A DNA stretch of 64,000 nucleotides from contig JAKUCV010002846.1 of the NCBI GenBank assembly GCA_028386065.3, forward strand, positions 7,158 through 71,157, in the 5' to 3' direction. This DNA is from Turnera subulata. Taxonomy: Eukaryota; Streptophyta; Magnoliopsida; Malpighiales; Passifloraceae. Position numbers and translations under genes: made by a program. Numbering within the stretch: position 1 is the first letter of the stretch; each line of letters begins with the position of its first letter. Below, in pieces: positions 42,882-55,339 of the stretch. Under the pieces are notes generated by a model. It did no database searches. It was not told the origin of the DNA and saw nothing but the letters and a program-made list of their open reading frames with translations.

Positions 42882-45800
42882 CTAAAAGAAAAGGAAATGG
42901 GGCTCATTGAGGTTCACTAGAGGCCTTCGGGCGGAGGTGTAGGTAGGGGTGGAACTGGTAGTGAGGTTGATCTCAATGGGAGGAGAAGAGCTAGGTCCAG
43001 CAGCGCTAGATGGGGGGCAAATGGCAGGCTTTCTCTCAGCTATTGGCTTCACAGCAGAAATAGGATTGTCTTCCAAGTGTAGTGGTCTTGGGGCAGAGAG
43101 GAGGTTAGATTGTTTCGCTGAACTGGAGGAGACAGAGGGTGGTGTTGGTAATGCAAGAAGGTGTTCTAGCTGGACAGAAAGCTGAGGGGATGAGATAGCC
43201 ATGCTTGGCCATGTGAAAGTTCCCTGGGGCTTGCATATCTTGAACCCACTCCTAAGTCTCTGTATCCTTGCTGCTCTGTCCTCTTTTGTTGCGATCAGTG
43301 TTGACTGTCCTTCACATTCTGCTTGTCTGAATTCAACCACTGTTGTCTTCAGCATGTCTATGTCATCCTGCATTCAAATGCCATTCAATTACCACCTTTT
43401 TCTCAGTATATCCTATATATATATATATATAGCTGTATGATGTAGCAGGAAGGCATTCTATTAACATGAACTTGTTGACAAAGTAGCTTACGAGATGTTG
43501 CATATAAAAAAGTAAAATGAGTTGATCAGACTATGAGATGGATGCCTGCAGGAATTTCCTTTAAATAATTTAGACGCAAAAGCTGGGCAAGCACTTGGCA
43601 ATTGAATTCTAGATTAAAGAGTTCAAAGATGAATACTTAAAAAAGATGTACCTGCATCCTACTGACATTTTGAGAAATTCTCATCAGTTGTTCCTCCAAC
43701 CCATCCATCCTCGTATCCCGATCACGATTTCCTTGCTGAAACAAGATTGATTAAATGAGTGGTCAGCAACAAATTGAGAGTTTAGGTCGGCCAAGATGTT
43801 CCCAAGTTATGCATGTATATACCTTAAGCTCAATTAAGGAGCTTCCAATCTCTGTGTCTTGGGTTGTAGATGGAGTTTGAATGTGCAGAGTAGCTGGCTG
43901 TTTCTCTCTCCCATACTCGAGGGCTATGTTCTTCAGCATTTGCATTTCCCTGCTCATCAAACATATAGAATCAACAGACAGAAATCCCTAATCATACACT
44001 TGTGCGCGTATGCATATACACTCTCAACAGTAACAGAGAAGAAGACACTTAAGTTAACCACCGTCCTTTCTTTTTTTTTATTGCAACACTACTCTTTAAG
44101 TGGATCCCTCAAGATCGCCAGTACAGTATAATGGGTAAACATATAAAGACAGACCATGATAGAAAAAAAGAAAAAAGGTGTCATTACTGTTTGACATGAG
44201 CCATCTCCTGATTGAGTTGCGCGATCTGCCTGGCAGAAACAGGGTCCTGAGTCGGGTCATCACCAGGTTTCCAGCCAGGAGGTGGAGCCCAATAAGGATC
44301 TTTGACTCCAGCCTCCTTCCTGATATCCTCCAATTCAGCTTTCTCCAGCCAATACTCAATAGCACCACCCAGAGTCTTGTGTCTCCTCTGGAACCTTTCT
44401 TCCCCGCCAGGTGCCACCTTCCCTGCCATGTGCTTCAGCAAATGATCCAACAGACCCGTGTCCCCAATCAGCTTCCTTGCCTTGTCCCTCAATTCATGCC
44501 TCGCTATTGGATTCTCTAACACTGCGCCTTCTTCTTTCATTATCTTCAACAAGTTCATCTCGGCCAGCTTATACCTTTTAGTTATATTAAAAAAAAAAGG
44601 AACAAACTAATTAATACCAAGTCCCAAGTAAGCACTTTTTGACAAGTTATTATTATATAAACAACCACAATTTAAGGAGACGATTAAAGGAAATTAATAG
44701 CTCGTTGGGTGGGTTATTAATTTGAATTATAATTAGTTAATAAGCCGACACAATTGAATATAATGGAGTGGGGTGGTGGATTGATTGAAGTAACAGACCT
44801 GTGTTCAGACCATCGATGGAACAGTTTTGGGTTTCGCCTCTGGTAAACCACCAGCTGCTTGGTGGTGTCTCCATCACCAGATTGTGGTGGAGTAAGTTGT
44901 TGCATATTGTGGTGGTGGCGCTTGCTGCTTTGGGTAGCACAGGCAACAGGGGACTTTCTTTTCCGGTCATCGATCGTTATTGTAATTCTTCGACTCTCTT
45001 GCTTCTGGGCCTCCTCATCCACATCGTCTTCAGATTCTTCAATTTCTTCGAGCTCGTCTGTAACAGGAACAATGGCTCCTTGATGGGTATCATCATCGTG
45101 GTCGTCAGGTTGGCTGGCCAGGAATGAGACACGGCGGCGACTGGCCCACTTGAGGACGCCGGGGTCGTCCTTGAGGCGATCAGACAGGGTCTTCAGGGGC
45201 GGGGGGGCGGCCCAGAAAATCCAAGAGCCGGTGTTCGCCGCCAGCTCCGGAGGTGGGATTCTCCTGTAAAGGACCAAGGCGGCTGTTTCTGATCCGATAA
45301 TGCACCTGAGGTCAAGTGGGGGGAGCTTCTTCGGGTTGGAGTACTCCTTTTTACTGTGAATACAATTAGTGGTAGTGGTAGTATCCATGAAGTGAGCTCG
45401 CAGGCAGAGGGTGCTGGGGAATCGAAGTGAAACCCTCTTTCTCGTCTTCTCGTTCACCTGCGTTATAATAATGCAATCCAAATGGAATCACTCAGGCAGA
45501 TTACTGAAAACCCAGATGAAGGAGGGGTATAATAATGCAGTTGCAGTATAAACAAGTAATAAAGTTTGCATTTTTATGATTGACGGAGCATATATACACA
45601 ACAACAGAGCTACAACTAATTGACAAAGTTAGTGGGTCATCGATCCAGTGGTAACTAATATATATGTATGTATTACGTACCATGACTACTCGGATTGCTT
45701 GGAGTTGGGGTGGGGAAGATGGGGGAAGCTTGGAGTGATCAATCTGGTAGAAAGAGCTCACTCTGATATGCGACCCTGGGTCTTCTTCATCATCCTCCTT

Positions 45801-45884
45801 CTCGTCTTGACGACCAGGATGATTATGATCCCCCACAAACATGGATGAAGAAACTCTTTTTGAGAGGGAAGGCGACATATACAT
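42882..45884 (-). CDS. DYAD/SWITCH1/AMEIOTIC1 meiosis protein
   Basis: The DYAD/SWI1/AM1 family is plant-specific and acts in the nucleus of meiocytes, controlling meiotic entry and sister-chromatid cohesion. Six exons join in phase to 648 aa: 45681-45884, 44799-45457, 44188-44574, 43823-43949, 43652-43735 and 42882-43367. The length is near the ~640 aa I recall for Arabidopsis SWI1. The conserved N-block is SSFYQIDHSKLPPSSP. The central domain (about residues 288-390) has LIGDTGLLDHLLKHMAGKV, then a W/G-rich DPYW.PPPGWKPGDDP motif. A coiled-coil-like stretch covers about 400-520. The family motif FKICKPQGTFTWP is at about residue 529, before a Ser/Pro-rich tail. Acidic (EEIEESEDDVDEE) and basic (DRKRK) patches lie between. 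All introns are GT-AG. The ATG chosen is the first; a second Met two codons later is an alternative. Confidence 0.92.
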
Positions 45885-47800
45885 AGGTATATATTAATCT
45901 GGGTTTGGTTGGGGGTTGTGTGATCCTCTAGCTGTAATATAGTATATTCTCACTGGTGTAGTGTGTGTGTAGTGGTGTAGTGTGTGAAGAAGGAAGAGAG
46001 AAGAGAAGAATTTGTAGGAAGCGGGGTGTGTGAGAGCTTAAATACGACTAAACCCAGTGATTTTGATTGGCTGGCTATACACCCACCCATGCACTACCCA
46101 AATGCAGAGAAGAGAAGATGTATTGTGTGTGTATATAGGAAGGAAAACTTGGGGCGCACACACATTGAGGGGGGTGGAGGGGACCAAATCAGAAATGAGA
46201 AAAGGGGGGAAATAAAACTCTCACCCGCGCATTGGGATTATGCAGAGATTGTTGCGTTTTTTGTCCCACCAAAATGAGGCCTTCCCAGCGCCCTCTTCGG
46301 GGCCCTGTTTTTCTTTCACTTCTGTCACCCACCCCCATTTGCAAATTGCAATTTGCAAAACCCCTCCCTCTACCTAGTTTAACTCTTCTGCTATGCAATA
46401 CCCCTATGATCTATCCCACCCGCAGATGATTCCTCTCAAAATTTCCCAATCACAAAATTACTCACCACCTGATCAATATAGGTGACCAGTACTGGTTGAT
46501 ACAAGCACACTATACTATAGTACTACCTCGTATGTCACAGACCCTGCCAGTGTCAGCTATGCTTGTATTACATTATACACCCCCACCCCACCAATACTAT
46601 AGTCTTCTTCTATTTTTTTTTAAAAAAAAAACTACATGCAGCTAGTTTGTTATTAATTGGTAACACAACGAAATAATTAATATACGAAAGATAGATATAT
46701 ATGGTTTGTGGAATGTGACTATTAAATGGGGTATTTGTTAATGATATAGTACATACAGATATATTCATGACTCACTCAGGCCAAAAGACAAAAGTGTAAT
46801 TGATTGTTCCTCAAGGCAAGACAAAGCAGTGCTAGTGCTGCGTATATATTTGCAACACAGAAGAAAGAGAGAAATATCTAATCAAAGAGCTCGGTGTAGT
46901 GGCTAATTGCTTAATTACCATCCTAGCTACAGGCACTACTGGTCCCCTCTCCTATACCCTACAATTTATACCCTACCAGTCGTCATCATCACACACGGTG
47001 GTATATATAATATAATATAACCCTTTCATCGCAAAAAAAAAGTAAAAATCATTTTGAGTTTTGCCTTTTGGCGGCGTATACTTGCATATAGTTAAGATTT
47101 TAACTCATTCACCAACCTGTGACTCTTTTGCTCTCTCGTCTAGCTTACCTTCTGTACACACATACTAGAAAGCCGGAAACAAATGTCTGATCTTTTTTAC
47201 GTTGTAGATTCATGACTAATTTTTTTTAGATGTTGATTATTCTTAACATAGGTTATTTAAATTGCAATATGTAAATAACATTTCTTAACCTGTATATCAA
47301 CATAAACATCCTTTACTTGTGTTATTTGGTAAAATAGAGATATATATTGTTTCTTGTTTTGAGGCCACATTTATTTTAATGACTGACTTGATAGGAATTT
47401 TTGGCCTAATATTTATAAATAACTTGCAGTAATGAATAGATAATTTTCGAAACTAATTTCCTTCCTACTACGCAGTTGCCCTGAATGAAAATACATTCAC
47501 AGTGACAAATTCGTCACGCTCACAGTCAATGATGAACCAGAGATGGCCAAATGTGTTGGGTATCCAATAAATTATCCATATATAAAATTATTAGGATCTT
47601 AATAGATAAATATACCCATTTAACCCATAGGTATTTGTGGGTGGGTTGGGTAATGAATATTCATGATATTAAAACATTAATAGTCTATTTTAATTATGCA
47701 AATATTTTAATTTTATAATTATAACTATTCCATATAAGAAATTTCAATTTCAATGATGTTGTTCCTTTGTCTCCACTGGCATTACTTCTCCACTGACTGG
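45885..47800. other. Upstream region of the DYAD-like gene
   Basis: Contains GTGTAGTGTGTG-type simple repeats (45957-45985), then AT-rich spacer. The promoter of the minus-strand DYAD-like gene should lie just above 45884. No other gene is recognisable. Confidence 0.4.
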
Positions 47801-47804
47801 TTCA

Positions 47805-48080
47805 CTGATGTGGGCTTAATTGGGCCAGACTCAGCAAATTATATAGACCCATTGGTCTATGCTGGGCCCATCTTGGCTAACTAAAGGGCCTAATTGGGGC
47901 CCGAGTGTAGTCTAGTAGGTCCAATCTAGCTCATCCCATATGGGTTTAATTGGGCCTGATGTGAGCCAGGTCGGGCCCAATTTGAGCCACTATGTGGACC
48001 TAATTGGGCCCCCATATCTCGGGTTAAACCCAACCAAGTCCATCCTATTTTGCTTAATTGGGCCCGTACGGGTTGTCTCA
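47805..48080. repeat. Degenerate repeats of a TTAATTGGGCC motif
   Basis: TTAATTGGGCC or close variants (CTAATTGGGGCC, CTAATTGGGCCC) recur at about 47817, 47888, 47943, 48000 and 48054, spaced roughly 50-70 bp. GGGCCCA-type palindromes lie between them. It is non-coding, of unknown family. Confidence 0.5.
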
Positions 48081-48234
48081 TGTTAATATAAGTTAGGTCG
48101 GATTAATATTTATAAAATTAAAAAAAAAATAAACATAAATTTCAAAAAATAAATATCAAAATTGAATGAGTAGACAGATATAAACTTTAATGGTTCAAAA
48201 TGGATATAGTATCCTTTATTTTTTTTTTGATAGA

Positions 48235-49559
48235 TGAAACAACCTGACCCGTATTTACCATTATTCACGGTAAACACGTGGCCATTTTATTATTACTGGG
48301 ATAACAACATTCAAGTCATACAATGAAATCAAACCAAAGCATAGCTTAGTATAGCAAACCACACACGTCACCCGAGCACGGGAACAATTATTACAAAAGC
48401 AGTCTCAACAACAACCAACAACAGAAGAAGAGTGACACACAACAGCAGCGGAAGACTTAAAAATAGCAACAGCACACCACAAATGAAATATGCAGCGGAG
48501 TATGGATCCAGGTCTGGCAGAGGGTACGCCGCAGCTTGCCTGGCACGTTCCTGTACTAAAGCAAATCAATCTACGTGACCGAGCTACGTAGCAAGGGGTG
48601 AGTCCGAAGTGCTCACCGGGTAAAATCCACAAGTAATGATTAATATACAAGCATCCATTATAACCAAGTTACCAAGAACAATTAATACAACACAGAGACA
48701 TAACCTTAACCGAACCTACGCTTCTTGGTTATCTTTTCGAACAACTAGCCTGTTAGACTTGTCCAAATTTTATTAACATGGCCCCTATCACAAATTAAAT
48801 GTTGGCCGTGCCTGGTAGCCAGGTTAGCTAACCCCAGGGTACTCCCTGTTAAACCATAACATCACAAATAACAAAGTATCACAATAATTGAGTCCCGCAG
48901 TCCTCGGCCGGGAGTCCCGCAGTCCTCCCTTTCATAATATAAATCATAACACAATTCTCAAGATGATTACCATCTGGCCGTACCAACACTTAAATGTGAC
49001 TATCTAACTGTCTAGGTGATACCATTATTATTACTCACTGTCATTTAAATTCTCATAACTTATCCCGAGTAGGCACTCTGCCTCTCAACTCGTCTGGATG
49101 GTTTTAATCACAACACAGATACTGTCGGTACACATCTCATACGCACTTTTCAACAACAATAGAACAATATCAACAACTCAAACCATTCACAGTCACAACA
49201 AATTATTCACAACAAGGCATATACGACAAATATCAACAAACCACAACTTGGCATAACTGGCAGCATATTAATAATTACTTGTCCTCACCATAGTTGATAA
49301 ATTCCTCGGGAATTTCACCCTCGGTTTCCAAGTTCTCGTTCACGTTCTCTTCACCTAGATGTATTAACATACAATCACAAAAATACACAACAAAATGATA
49401 TGCATGAATTTATCTAATATGGTACCGTTATACCGTAATTAATATTTTAGATTATAGATCCATTATATGTGTATATTATATATTATAAAATATTATTTGA
49501 AAATATATTCCACGGTCCATAACATATAATTGTCCTTCCCATTACGTGTATGTATATAA

Positions 49560-49591
<32 letters not shown>

Positions 49592-50594
49592 TTTCCAGAA
49601 TACTAATTATAAATAAATTAGAATTATTTTGTTTATGTGTATAGTTATAATCAGACTCAGGTTATATTTTGGGTCAAAAGTTTCAGCTCACAAGGCTTGA
49701 GTGCAAGCCCAGGTCACAAGACCCAGTTCATGACTCAAAGCCAAGACATGAGCCCACTGCTCAGCCTATATCCAAGAACCCATCAGTCGAGTCAACTCGG
49801 TCTCCACTTACCGAGTTCGACTCCCCCAACCGGTTCTGCAAACGGAGCAAGAGGAGAAGGGCGACGTGAGGAGGACAGGGGGCAGCGCTAGCTGCTGGTG
49901 GTGGATGTGCGAGTCTCGGTGGAGTTGCACGCTGGTGTTGCTCGCGGTGGGGTGTGGTGGTCGGGTGACGAAGCGAAGGAAGAAGAATGGTGATGAGGTG
50001 ACGTCGTTTTGGGGATAGCAGAAGGGGTTGTTCAATTTTCTCTTTTTTTTTGTATATATATATACTGTTTGGGAAATGAAAGTGGGTGGTTGCAGAAAAT
50101 GGACAGTGTAGCAAACTAGGTGGGGAGCAGTTGTAGCTGGGAAGCTGGTGATGTTCTGCGTGTTTTTGTGTTGCAGAGCAAGGATGATTTTATAACCAGA
50201 AAAAGAAGGAAACAAGTGATTTTGGCAGACAAGAAAAGAGAGAAAAGAATAAAGGTGTCTGTGAATTATTAATGAATTATGAGTTGTAACTGTGTACGTG
50301 TATGATTGAACAGAAAAATCTGATCCAACAAAAGACTTATATGCCCTTCCAGTTCCTCTTGGGTTCTAAAACAACCTAGGGGTATAATCGTCTTTTCACG
50401 CTTTTACAGTCCGGAAATTCCAACTTGTCCCGGAAATTCCGTAAAATTATCCTTGGTATGGAATGAGACTTGGAATTGGAATCCGATGCTCAATTTACCA
50501 TGAAATAATTTCTAAGGGTTAATTCTCACGGTAAATCACTGTGTAAAAGATTTACGGTCGCGGTAAAACGTAAAATTTTACCTGGGCTATTACA
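48235..50594 (-). repeat. 3' LTR of the chromovirus (2360 bp)
   Basis: Starts TGAAACAACC and ends TATTACA on the plus strand. In a 260-bp stretch compared by eye it differs from the other LTR at roughly 5% of sites. Plus-strand frames inside (49637-49891) exist in both LTRs only because the LTRs are copies. (TA)n tracts lie near 49559-49590 and 50053-50066. Confidence 0.9.
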
Positions 50595-50605
50595 ACCTTC
50601 CCCTC

Positions 50606-53600
50606 TTAAGGAATTTCGTCCCCGAAATTCGATCCTGGTTCTTCAAAGAGATGCGGGTACTGCGCTCGCATGTGCTCTTCCACTTCCCATGTAGATTCAT
50701 TAGCCGAATGCTTACTCCATTTGACTTTTACCATGGGAATGGTGTGTTTCCTTAGCTGTCGTACTTCTCGTGCAAGAATCTTCTCCGGCACTTCCGTCTA
50801 TGTCAGATCCTCTGCTACCTCAACTTCTGCCGGTGTCACTATATGATCGGTACCTTCTTAGCATCGAGACGTGGAACACGTTATGAATGCGTGATAACTC
50901 TTCAGGTAAAGCCAACCTGTATGCCAAAGGTCCGACTTTTTCCACGATCTCATAAGGTCCAATGTATCTGGGGCTTAACTTTCCTTTCTTCCCGAACCTG
51001 ATTACGCCTTTCCATGGTGCAACTCGGAGGAAAACTTTTTCACCAACTTGATACTCCATTTCTCGTCAGTGTTTGTCTGCATATCCCTTCTGTCTATCCT
51101 GTGTAGATCTCATGCACTGTTTAACTGTCTGGATTTTATCAACTATTTTTTTGACCAAATGCAGACCAACGATCAATCGAAGTCCTTCTTCATCCCAACA
51201 AACTGGACTTCTACACTTCCTTCCGTAGAGGGCTTCAAAAGGCGGCATGCCAATACTATAATGATAACCAATAATGTATGCAAACTCTGCCAAAGGTAGA
51301 TACTTGTCCAAACTTCCACTAAAGTTGAGTGCGCAAGCTTTGAGCATATCTTCCAGAGTCTAGATAGTCCTTTCGGACTGTCCGTCCGTCTTTGGATGGA
51401 AGGCAATACTAAAGCTCAACTTAGTACCAAACGCTTCTTGTAGACTCTTCTAAAATCGCGAGATAAACCTCGGATCTCGATCAGACACTATACACTTGGG
51501 TATACCATGCAGTCTCACAATCTCAGCAACATATTTTCTTGCCAAAGTGTCCATGGTATTAGTTTGGCGGATAGGAAGAAAATGAGCAGTTTTGGTCAGT
51601 CGGTCGACAATGACCCAAACGGCATCATGCTTCCTTTGAGTCATCGGTAACCCTATCACGAAGTCCATCGTGATCATCTCCCACTTCCATTCTAGTATTG
51701 TGAGAGATCTCATCTTTCCAGCTGGTGCTTGGTGCTCGGCTTTCACTTGTTGACAGGTGATGCATCTCGCAACGTATTCTGCTACCTCCTTCTTCATACG
51801 AGGCCACCAATAATGGCTCCTCAGATTATGATACATCTTGGTACTTCCTGGATGCATAGCATACGGGGTCATATGTCCTTCTTCCAGAATCTGGCTACGC
51901 AGGTCTTCGACTTTGGGTACATAAAGCCGTTTCCCAAACATCAATGCTCCATCTTTTGCTATACGGAACTTATCTTCTTTGTCGCTACGTACTCCTTCTT
52001 TTAGCTTGACAAGGTCTGAATCTCCATCTTGTAATTCCATAATCCATCCTTTCGGGTTGGACTTAACATTCATATGTGCTAGCAAGGCTTCTGTATCGTC
52101 TACTGTCAAAACAACTCCCAACTTCCTTAACTCGATGAGGGCGGACATCGAGTAAGTAGTGGAGGCTTCTACTGGCTATCTCCGGCTCAAAGCATCAGCT
52201 ACTACATTAGCCTTTCCAGGGTGGTACTCGATAGTACAATCATAATCATTCAATAGCTCAACCCAACGTCTTTGTCGTAAGTTGAGCTCTTTCTGAGTCA
52301 TGATGTACTTGAGACTTTTGTGGTCAGTGAAGATCCGACACTTCTCTCCAAACAGGTAGTGTCTCCAAATCTTTAACGCCAGAATCACAGTTGCCATCTC
52401 TAGATCATGTGTCGGGTAGTTCTTTTCATGAGGCCTTAATTGCTTGAAGGCATATGCAATCACCTGACCTTCTTGCATAAGCACAACTCTTAACCCATGA
52501 CCAAAGGCATCACAGAACAACACGTACTCTACTCCTAGCTTGGGTACTGCTAACACTGGTGCTGTGGTTAGCTTCTTTTTCAACTCCTCAAAACTCTTTT
52601 GACATTCTGAACTCCAAGTAAAGGGTTGCTCTTTCCTTAACAGCTTCTTCATGGGACTGGCTATCAAGGAAAATCCTTCAATGAACCTTCGATAGTATCT
52701 TGCAAGGCCAAGAAAGCTCCTGACTTCAGACACATTCTTAGGAGGCTCCCACTCTAGAACAGCTTTAACTTTGGCAGGATCTACCTTAATCCCATCTCCA
52801 CCTACTACATGTCCGAGGAAGGAAACTTCTCCAAGCCAAAATTCGCACTTGCTGAACTTGGCATACAGTTTCTTCTCTCGTAGCCTTTGAAGAACTATCC
52901 TCAGGTGCTCCTCATGTTCCTTCTTGTCCTTTGAGTAGATAAGGATGTCATCGATGAAAACCACAACAAACTTGTTAAGGAATTCCTTTAAGACCAAGTG
53001 CATCAAGCACATGAATACTTTCGGTGCATTGGTTAACCCGAAAGGTACCACTGTGAACTCGAAGTGGCCATACCGAGTGCGGAATGCAGTCCTTGGTATG
53101 TCCTTCTCCGCAATCTTGATCTGATGGTAACCCGATCGAAGGTCGTTCTTGGAAAACACCGTAGCTCCCTGTGACTGGTCAAAGAGGTCATCAATCCTTG
53201 GCAACAGATACTTGTTCTTTATGGTGACTTGTTCAGTTGCCAATAATCCACACACATCCGCATACTACCTTCTTTCTTCTTTACGAACAGCACTAGTGCA
53301 CCCCAAGGTGATGTACTGGGTCTAATGAAACCCTTCTCAAGTAGATCATCCAGCTATTTCTTCACCTCCTGCAGTTCTGTTGGTGCCATTCGATAGGGTG
53401 CCATCGAGATGGGAGTAACTCCAGGTACTAGGTCAATCTTGTACTCCACCTCTCTGTCGGGAGGCAATCCCGGTAGTTCTTCTGGAAACACATCGTGGAA
53501 CTCCTTTACGACTAGTATGTCTTCAGGAGTCGGATCCCGAGTTTCTTCGCCTGAGACATGGGTCAACAAAGCATTCGGACTATAATGCTTCATTCCGAAA

Positions 53601-55225
53601 TCCTGAGTAGCAGAGATACTGCATGTGGTCGCAACTCTCCCTATACTGGTCAAGATAATCAGTCGATCTCCGGTGGATGTCAGTGTCACTTGCTTAGCTC
53701 GGCAATCTACCATTGCTCGATACTTCGACAACCAATCCAAGCCCAAGATTATATAAAAACCTCTCATGTTCATGATAATAAGTTGGGCTGGAAAGGTTTC
53801 TTTGCCGTATACTAAGGGTACGTCCTTACATACACGGTCTAACCTTACTATAATACCTGTAGGTAACCTGACCCTCATCGGGTGTTCTAGCTTCTCACTT
53901 CCACAGTTATGTTGTATGGCATAGTTTTAAGCTATAAAAGAATGTGTAGCTCCAGGTTCTACTAAAGTATGTGCAACATTATCATAAACTGTAAAGGTAC
54001 CTGCAATCACTTGGGCAGCATCCGGATCATCTTCAACAGTGATCACGAAGGCTCTGGAGACTGCTACGCTCTGATTGGCAGTAGATTGTGTCCGTGCGGC
54101 AGAGTTTCTTCGTCCACGGCCTTGTCCGGAACCTCCAGGTCCACTCGGTACACTTGCTACCGAGGCTGGAACGGTCTGTGTTGGGGTTGGATTCCCGGTC
54201 CTCCCAAGCTTCTGGCATGTAAAACGGTAGTGCCCCAACTCGTTGCATTCGAAACATCTAATCGTGGACAACAGAGCTCTAGAGCGATTATCACCAGAGG
54301 TGGTTCAGTTGGTTCCGGTCCATCCTCCGGTGGAAGCTCTGCGGTTGTTGTTCCATCCACGTCCATATGATGCTGACGAGTTCTGGCCTCGTCCGACTAC
54401 TGGTGCACTGGCCATAGTCACAAAGGTCCTCTTGTTCTGGTTCATAGGAAACGTTATGGCTGCCCTCTTCCAGGCTTCTCGACGAACTGCCTGTTGGTCT
54501 AACCAGGTTCCTTCGGCCTTGTGGGCATCTTTTACCATAGCCTGGTATCCAGAATACTCCTTACTCCCCATAATTGCTCTGATGTCGGGATGTAGTCCTC
54601 TCCAAAAATGTTGACACTTGGCTTCCATGGTAGCCACAAGATTTCCCGCGTACATGGACAGACGGTTAAACTTCTCCTCATATTCTGTCACGGTCATGTT
54701 GTTCTGTCGCAGCTCTAGGAACTCACACTGAATGCGCTCTCAGAACTGGTCAGTGATGTACTTATTTCTGAACATCTCCGTGAATTCCGCCCATGGCATC
54801 ACTACAGGCTTTGGCATGTCCCGTGTGACGGATTCCCACCAGTCGGTAGCCGTCTCCCTAAAGAGAGATGCGGCATAGTTCGCCCAATGGTCATCTGTGC
54901 ATCTCAATTTGTACATAACCCTAGTGGTCTGGCGCAACCACTCATCTGTAACACAAGGATATGTTGCTCCCAAGAAGTTTTCAGCTCCAAGTTTGGTTAG
55001 CTTGGTGTAGACCGGATCATCGATCGGTCCTTCGTTGCGAACGGTTTGGTTGTGGAGAATTTACGTCATCATCTTCATCTTCTCCATAGGTAGCGCATGT
55101 GGCATCCCCTGTGCTCCACCATACGCTGGTTGCCCACCTCCAACTTGAGGTGGTTGGTCAACTGACACTTGGTCGCCATCCAAGTGCATCTGTTCAGCAG
55201 GCTGGTGTCCCTCAACCGGATCCAT
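50606..55225 (-). pseudogene. Broken gag-pol polyprotein of the chromovirus
   Basis: Read leftward. Gag starts at ATG 55225 and covers 54305-55225, with a CCHC knuckle CFECNELGHYRFTC near 54215-54255. Protease follows (53354-53960); its active-site triplet reads EPG (LVEPGATHSF) instead of the usual DSG/DTG. RT and RNase H are at 52176-53350, with [12 protein letters not shown], catalytic FIDD (residues 100-103 of the 52176-53255 frame) and TDHKSLKYI. Integrase is at 50820-52148, with the zinc-binding module CITCQQ and catalytic MDF and SDRDP. The chromodomain is at 50606-50791 (VKVKWSKHSANESTWE). Stops include TAG at 53354, 52176, 51450 and about 51361, TGA near 54740 and 54303, and TAA near 53927 and 55061. 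There is a frameshift near 53225. Confidence 0.9.
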
Positions 55226-55339
55226 GTCGCGATACCTATATGAAGATGCATGTAATATGTTAATCATGTGGAGCGAGCTATGCATAGCAAACAAGCACAA
55301 CAATCATCAAAAGACCTACTGCCCGCTCCGCTACCAAAA

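Noticed and set aside
44737..45127. Frames in other phases over the DYAD exon 2
   Set aside because: Shadows of the real exon. The chosen phase joins its neighbours and carries the family motifs.
49637..50215. Frames on both strands repeated at 58066-58786
   Set aside because: They recur only because the two chromovirus LTRs are copies; there is no domain, and the frames end at different places.
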